The notes under the pieces were generated by a model, which was not told the origin of the DNA, made no database searches, and worked only from the letters and a program-made list of their open reading frames with translations. This document shows, in pieces, positions 59,487 to 62,657 of a DNA stretch of 62,657 nt. The DNA is from Pseudomonadota bacterium. GTDB lineage: Bacteria; Pseudomonadota; Alphaproteobacteria; Sphingomonadales; Sphingomonadaceae. The stretch lies in the NCBI GenBank assembly GCA_018240895.1, contig JAFEEX010000013.1, forward strand, positions 1-62,657, in the 5' to 3' direction. The translations under genes were made by a program, and so were the position numbers. Position 1 is the first letter of the stretch, and each line of letters starts with the position of its first letter.

Positions 59487-60668
59487 ATGGGCAATCTTGA
59501 GCACGCATTTGCCCGGATTGATGGGACGCAGGCAGATCCGGATGCCGACTTCAGCCTGCCCGGCTGGATCTATTCCGATCCTGAATTTCACGCGCTGGAA
59601 ATGGAGCGGATCTTTCGCCCAAGCTGGCAGATCGTCTGCCACATGAGCGAGATCGCCGCGCCCGGCGATTACCGCACGATCGATTATTGCGGTGAAAGCG
59701 TGGTGGTGATCCGCGGCGATGATGGCGCGGTGCGGGCCTTTACCAATGTCTGCCGCCACCGGGCGATGCGCCTGGTTGAAGGACCGGCGGGCTGCGCCAG
59801 GAAACTGGTGTGCCCTTACCACGCCTGGGTCTATGAAACCGACGGGCGGCTTACGGGCGTGCCCAACCGGCGCGAATACCCGTCGCTGAAACTGGAAGAA
59901 AACGGCCTGGTGCCGGTATCGGTCGAGGTGTGGCACGGTTTCGTGTTCGTCCGGCTGGAAGATGGCGGCTTCCCCTCAGTTTCGGAAATGATGGCCCCGT
60001 TCGAGGATGAAGTGGCGCAGTACCGCTTTGCCGATATGCAGCCGATGGGCGATGTCCGGCTGCGCCCGCGCGCGGTCAACTGGAAGAACGTGGGGGACAA
60101 TTATTCGGACAACCTGCACATCCCGGTGGCGCATGACGGGCTGACCCGGCTGGTCGGCAAAACCTATCGGATAGAGGCGCACGGCTGGGCTGACCGGCTT
60201 TATGGCGATGTGGTGCGGACTGACCGGCAGAACTTCTGGGAACAGTTCTATCGCACCCATATGCCCCGCGTTGATCACCTGCCCCAGGCGGCGCATGGCC
60301 GCTGGCTCTATTACAAGCTGTGGCCGAACATGGCCTTTGACATCTATGCCGACCAGATTGATTTCATGCAGTGGCTGCCGCTGACGCCCACCACCTGCCT
60401 GCTGCGCGAAGTGGCCTATTGCCTGCCCGATCAGCGCCGCGAGATGAAGCTGGTGCGCTATGCCAACTGGCGGATCAACCGCGTGGTCAATGCCGAGGAT
60501 ACCTGGCTGATCAGCCGGGTTCAGCAGGGCATGGCCAGCAAGACCTATGGCACCGGCCCGATTGCGACCAGCGAGGTCTGCCTGCGCAGCTTCGCCAAGA
60601 AGATTCGCGCGCTGATACCCGAGGCGCGCCAACCCTTCGCACCGGCACCGGGCTGGAGCGGCAAATAA
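59487..60668 (+). CDS. Rieske non-haem iron oxygenase, alpha subunit
   Basis: The 393-residue protein has an N-terminal Rieske [2Fe-2S] domain with CRHR and CPYHAW at about residues 90-113 and a C-terminal catalytic domain with NWKNVGDNYSDNLHIPVAHDG, providing the 2-His-carboxylate iron site. This is the layout of ring-hydroxylating dioxygenase alpha subunits and of the related choline and glycine-betaine monooxygenases. No beta subunit, reductase or ferredoxin gene is next to it. The BetI-like neighbour hints at a quaternary-amine substrate, but an aromatic substrate is equally possible. Confidence 0.88.
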   Translation: MGNLEHAFARIDGTQADPDADFSLPGWIYSDPEFHALEMERIFRPSWQIVCHMSEIAAPGDYRTIDYCGESVVVIRGDDGAVRAFTNVCRHRAMRLVEGPAGCARKLVCPYHAWVYETDGRLTGVPNRREYPSLKLEENGLVPVSVEVWHGFVFVRLEDGGFPSVSEMMAPFEDEVAQYRFADMQPMGDVRLRPRAVNWKNVGDNYSDNLHIPVAHDGLTRLVGKTYRIEAHGWADRLYGDVVRTDRQNFWEQFYRTHMPRVDHLPQAAHGRWLYYKLWPNMAFDIYADQIDFMQWLPLTPTTCLLREVAYCLPDQRREMKLVRYANWRINRVVNAEDTWLISRVQQGMASKTYGTGPIATSEVCLRSFAKKIRALIPEARQPFAPAPGWSGK

Positions 60669-60675
60669 ACACAAT

Positions 60676-60754
60676 CCCGCCTCCGTTCGTGTCGAGCATG
60701 GTCGAGACACGGGCGCGAGGCATCTCGACTTCGCTCGATGCGAACGGAGGCGGG
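60676..60754. repeat. Dispersed inverted repeat (CCGTTCG type), copy 2
   Basis: CCCGCCTCCGTTCG (60676-60689) and its exact complement CGAACGGAGGCGGG (60741-60754) enclose GTCGAGCATGGTCGAGAC and TCTCGACTTCGCTCGA segments, which can pair further. It separates the Rieske gene from the FAD oxidoreductase gene. A related copy is at 46741-46808. Confidence 0.7.
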
Positions 60755-60776
60755 GGATAAGATTGAGGATCTTGGA

Positions 60777-62375
60777 ATGACGAAAACCTATGACGCACTG
60801 ATCATCGGCGGGGGCCACAACGGCCTTGTCTGCGCTTTCTATCTCGCCAAGGCGGGAATGCGGGTGCGGGTGCTGGAACGGCGGCACATCGTTGGTGGCG
60901 CTGCGGTGACGGAGGAATTCCACCCTGGCTTCCGCAACTCCACCGCCAGCTACACCGTCAGCCTGCTGCGGCCCAAGGTGATCGCCGACATGAAGCTGCA
61001 CGATTACGGCTATCGCGTGATCGAGCGGACGATCAGCAACTTTTTCCCGTTTGAAAACGATTACCTCAAGCTGGGCGGCGCGCCGGGCCGGACCGAAAAG
61101 GAATTCGCCCGGTTCTCCAAGAAGGATGCTGCGGTTTACCCGCAGTATGACGCCGCGCTGGAAAAGGTTGCCAATGTGCTGCGCGACCTGTCCTTGCAGA
61201 TTCCGCCCAATGTCGGCGGCGGGGTTTCATCACTGATCGCGGCGGCCAAGCAGGGCTGGCCGATGGCCAAGATGGACATTGCGGTCCAGCGCGACCTGCT
61301 GGACATTTTCACCAAGTCCGCCCGCCAGTTCCTTGATGGCTGGTATGAAAATGACTGCGTGCAGTCCGCCTTCGCCTTTGACGCGGTGGTCGGCAACTAT
61401 GCCGGGGTTTCAACCCCCGGCTCGGCCTATGTCCTGCTTCACCACGTTTTTGGAGAGGTCAACGGCAAGCTGGGCGCCTGGGGCCATTCCGTGGGCGGGA
61501 TGGGCGGCATCACCCAGGCAATGGCCCGCGCCTGCGAAGACGCCGGGGTGGAGATCAGCCTTGAAGCGCCGGTGGCGCAGGTGCTGGTGAACAACGGCAA
61601 GGTTCAGGGCGTGAAGCTGGAAAGCGGGGAGGAGATTGCCGCGAGCATTGTCGCCTCCAACGCCGGGCCTGCGCTGCTTTACCGCCAACTGGTCGATCAG
61701 GGCGATCTGGACGATGATTTCAAACGGCGGATCAAGGGCTTCAAGACCTGTTCCGGCACGTTCCGGATGAATGTCGCGCTGTCTGAACTGCCCGATTTCA
61801 CCGTGCTGCCGGGCAAGCAGCAGGCAGAGCATCACACCGCCGGGATCATCATCGCCCCGGGCATGGACTATATGGACCAGGCCTTCATCGACGCGCAGCA
61901 GCACGGCTGGTCAAAGAAGCCGATTGTCGAGATCAAGATTCCGTCAACCGTCGATGACAGCCTTGCCCCTCCGGGCCAGCACGTCGCATCACTGTTCTGC
62001 CAGCAGTTCGATCCAAACGTGGATTGGGACACGCACCGTGAGGAAGTGGCGGACCTGATCATCGATACCGTTACCGATCATGCCCCCAATTTCAAAAAGG
62101 CGGTCATTGCCCGCCAGATTCACTCACCGCTTGATCTGGAACGCAAGTTCGGCCTGATCGGCGGAGACATCATGCATGGGTCGATGGGGCTGGATCAGCT
62201 GTGGGCCGCGCGCCCGGTGCTGGGCCACGGTGATTATCGCGGGCCGATCAGGGGGCTGTATATGTGCGGCGCAGGCACGCATCCCGGTGGCGGGGTAACC
62301 GGCGCGCCGGGGCACAACGCGGCGCAGGCTATTCTGGCTGACCGGCCGATGATCCGGAAGATCCTGCGGTCCTAG
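60777..62375 (+). CDS. FAD-dependent oxidoreductase, phytoene-dehydrogenase-like (PYROXD2 type)
   Basis: The 532-residue protein has an N-terminal FAD-binding GGGHNGLVCAFYLAKAGMRV, then VLERRHIVGGAAVTEE, a central SVGGMGGITQAMARACEDAG and a C-terminal MCGAGTHPGGGVTGAPGHNAA, the layout of the crtI-like amine-oxidase superfamily close to PYROXD2. True carotenoid desaturases have the same fold, but no other carotenoid genes are present. ATG 60777 follows GAGGAT. It is co-directional with the Rieske gene and may act in the same pathway. Its stop abuts the terminal palindromic element. Confidence 0.88.
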   Translation: MTKTYDALIIGGGHNGLVCAFYLAKAGMRVRVLERRHIVGGAAVTEEFHPGFRNSTASYTVSLLRPKVIADMKLHDYGYRVIERTISNFFPFENDYLKLGGAPGRTEKEFARFSKKDAAVYPQYDAALEKVANVLRDLSLQIPPNVGGGVSSLIAAAKQGWPMAKMDIAVQRDLLDIFTKSARQFLDGWYENDCVQSAFAFDAVVGNYAGVSTPGSAYVLLHHVFGEVNGKLGAWGHSVGGMGGITQAMARACEDAGVEISLEAPVAQVLVNNGKVQGVKLESGEEIAASIVASNAGPALLYRQLVDQGDLDDDFKRRIKGFKTCSGTFRMNVALSELPDFTVLPGKQQAEHHTAGIIIAPGMDYMDQAFIDAQQHGWSKKPIVEIKIPSTVDDSLAPPGQHVASLFCQQFDPNVDWDTHREEVADLIIDTVTDHAPNFKKAVIARQIHSPLDLERKFGLIGGDIMHGSMGLDQLWAARPVLGHGDYRGPIRGLYMCGAGTHPGGGVTGAPGHNAAQAILADRPMIRKILRS

Positions 62376-62638
62376 AGCGGCGTGCGGTATATCTGATCCG
62401 CCGTGACGGAGCCGATTTTGGCTTAGCGCGAGGAGCGAGGAGGGAGCCATGCCGTTGCATAGTGACCGACGAGCGACGCTGCGATTGGCCAAAAGCGGCC
62501 CGCCCTGCGGGTTGTCTCAGGAAGCCCCTCGGACAGCGTCACCTTGCTGGAACGGACAACCAGTCCGTCCTGCGCAAGGTTCCTTGCCGAGCGGCTTCCT
62601 GAGACAATCACGGTGGATCAGATATACCGCACGCCGCT
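62376..62638. mobile_element. 263-bp palindromic element, MITE-like
   Basis: Terminal inverted repeats of 31 bp begin AGCGGCGTGCGGTATATCTG at 62376-62406 and are mirrored at 62608-62638 with one mismatch. Inside, a 15-bp pair (TTGTCTCAGGAAGCC 62512-62526 with its complement 62593-62607) and shorter nested pairs extend the fold on the right side. It contains no coding frame of note. It starts on the base after a stop codon. No target-site duplication is evident. It could be a non-autonomous transposable element or a structured RNA/terminator. Confidence 0.6.
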
Positions 62639-62657
62639 TGTCTTATGACATTGTCGT

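Noticed and set aside
1-62657. CRISPR array or rRNA operon
   Set aside because: No regularly spaced repeats with unique spacers and no rRNA-like sequence were seen.

Overview
The window looks like chromosome from a GC-rich alphaproteobacterium of the order Sphingomonadales (Sphingomonas/Novosphingobium/Erythrobacter-like). The evidence is four TonB-dependent receptors, a compact Entner-Doudoroff operon, DUF465 and DUF1465 proteins, glucokinase and PtsP without a sugar PTS nearby, and short dispersed inverted repeats between genes. No species can be named from sequence alone.

Layout. 1-7.5 kb is a probable genomic island. It has a truncated tyrosine-integrase gene next to a tRNA-3'-end-like repeat, a second copy of that repeat at 7.52 kb, and between them a LacI-type regulator, a TonB-dependent receptor and two related secreted beta-helix proteins facing each other. 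Two 18-bp LacI-type operators precede the receptor and one beta-helix gene. 7.55-8.83 kb holds tRNA-Thr(CGT) followed by a 1.2-kb insertion bounded by a perfect 49-bp direct repeat of the tRNA 3' part. The next TonB receptor appears to take its start codon and first ten codons from the right-hand repeat. 10.9-14.9 kb has a class II aldolase-like protein, an orphan [2Fe-2S] subunit, a Fur-box-controlled catecholate-siderophore-type receptor and an ArsC-family protein. 14.9-22.3 kb is a tight five-gene signalling set: GGDEF-EAL protein, TonB receptor, periplasmic YfiR-like protein, hybrid histidine kinase and response regulator. 22.5-32.8 kb is mostly housekeeping and metabolism (MFS transporter, methyltransferase, lipB, CoA-ester lyase, old yellow enzyme, DMT exporter, DUF885 protein, nadA). 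32.9-34.2 kb is an AT-rich insertion carrying a PD-(D/E)XK nuclease and a 56-residue partner. 34.2-49.6 kb includes glpK, ptsP, a RodZ-like gene, ybgF/cpoB, tilS, two SDRs, an L,D-transpeptidase and a PLD-like enzyme. 49.6-57.2 kb is an overlapping operon zwf-edd-glk-eda plus a diverged PEP-carboxylase-like gene. 57.4-62.4 kb has an M20 peptidase and a TetR/Rieske/FAD oxidoreductase cluster. The end of the window is a 263-bp palindromic, MITE-like element.

The best candidates for something undescribed are the LacI/TonB/beta-helix island with its shared operator, the receptor whose signal-peptide n-region is tRNA-derived, the TonB-YfiR-kinase-c-di-GMP operon, and the PEPC-like protein in the Entner-Doudoroff operon whose catalytic motifs have all diverged. 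All functions are inferred by reading the sequence; no database search was run.
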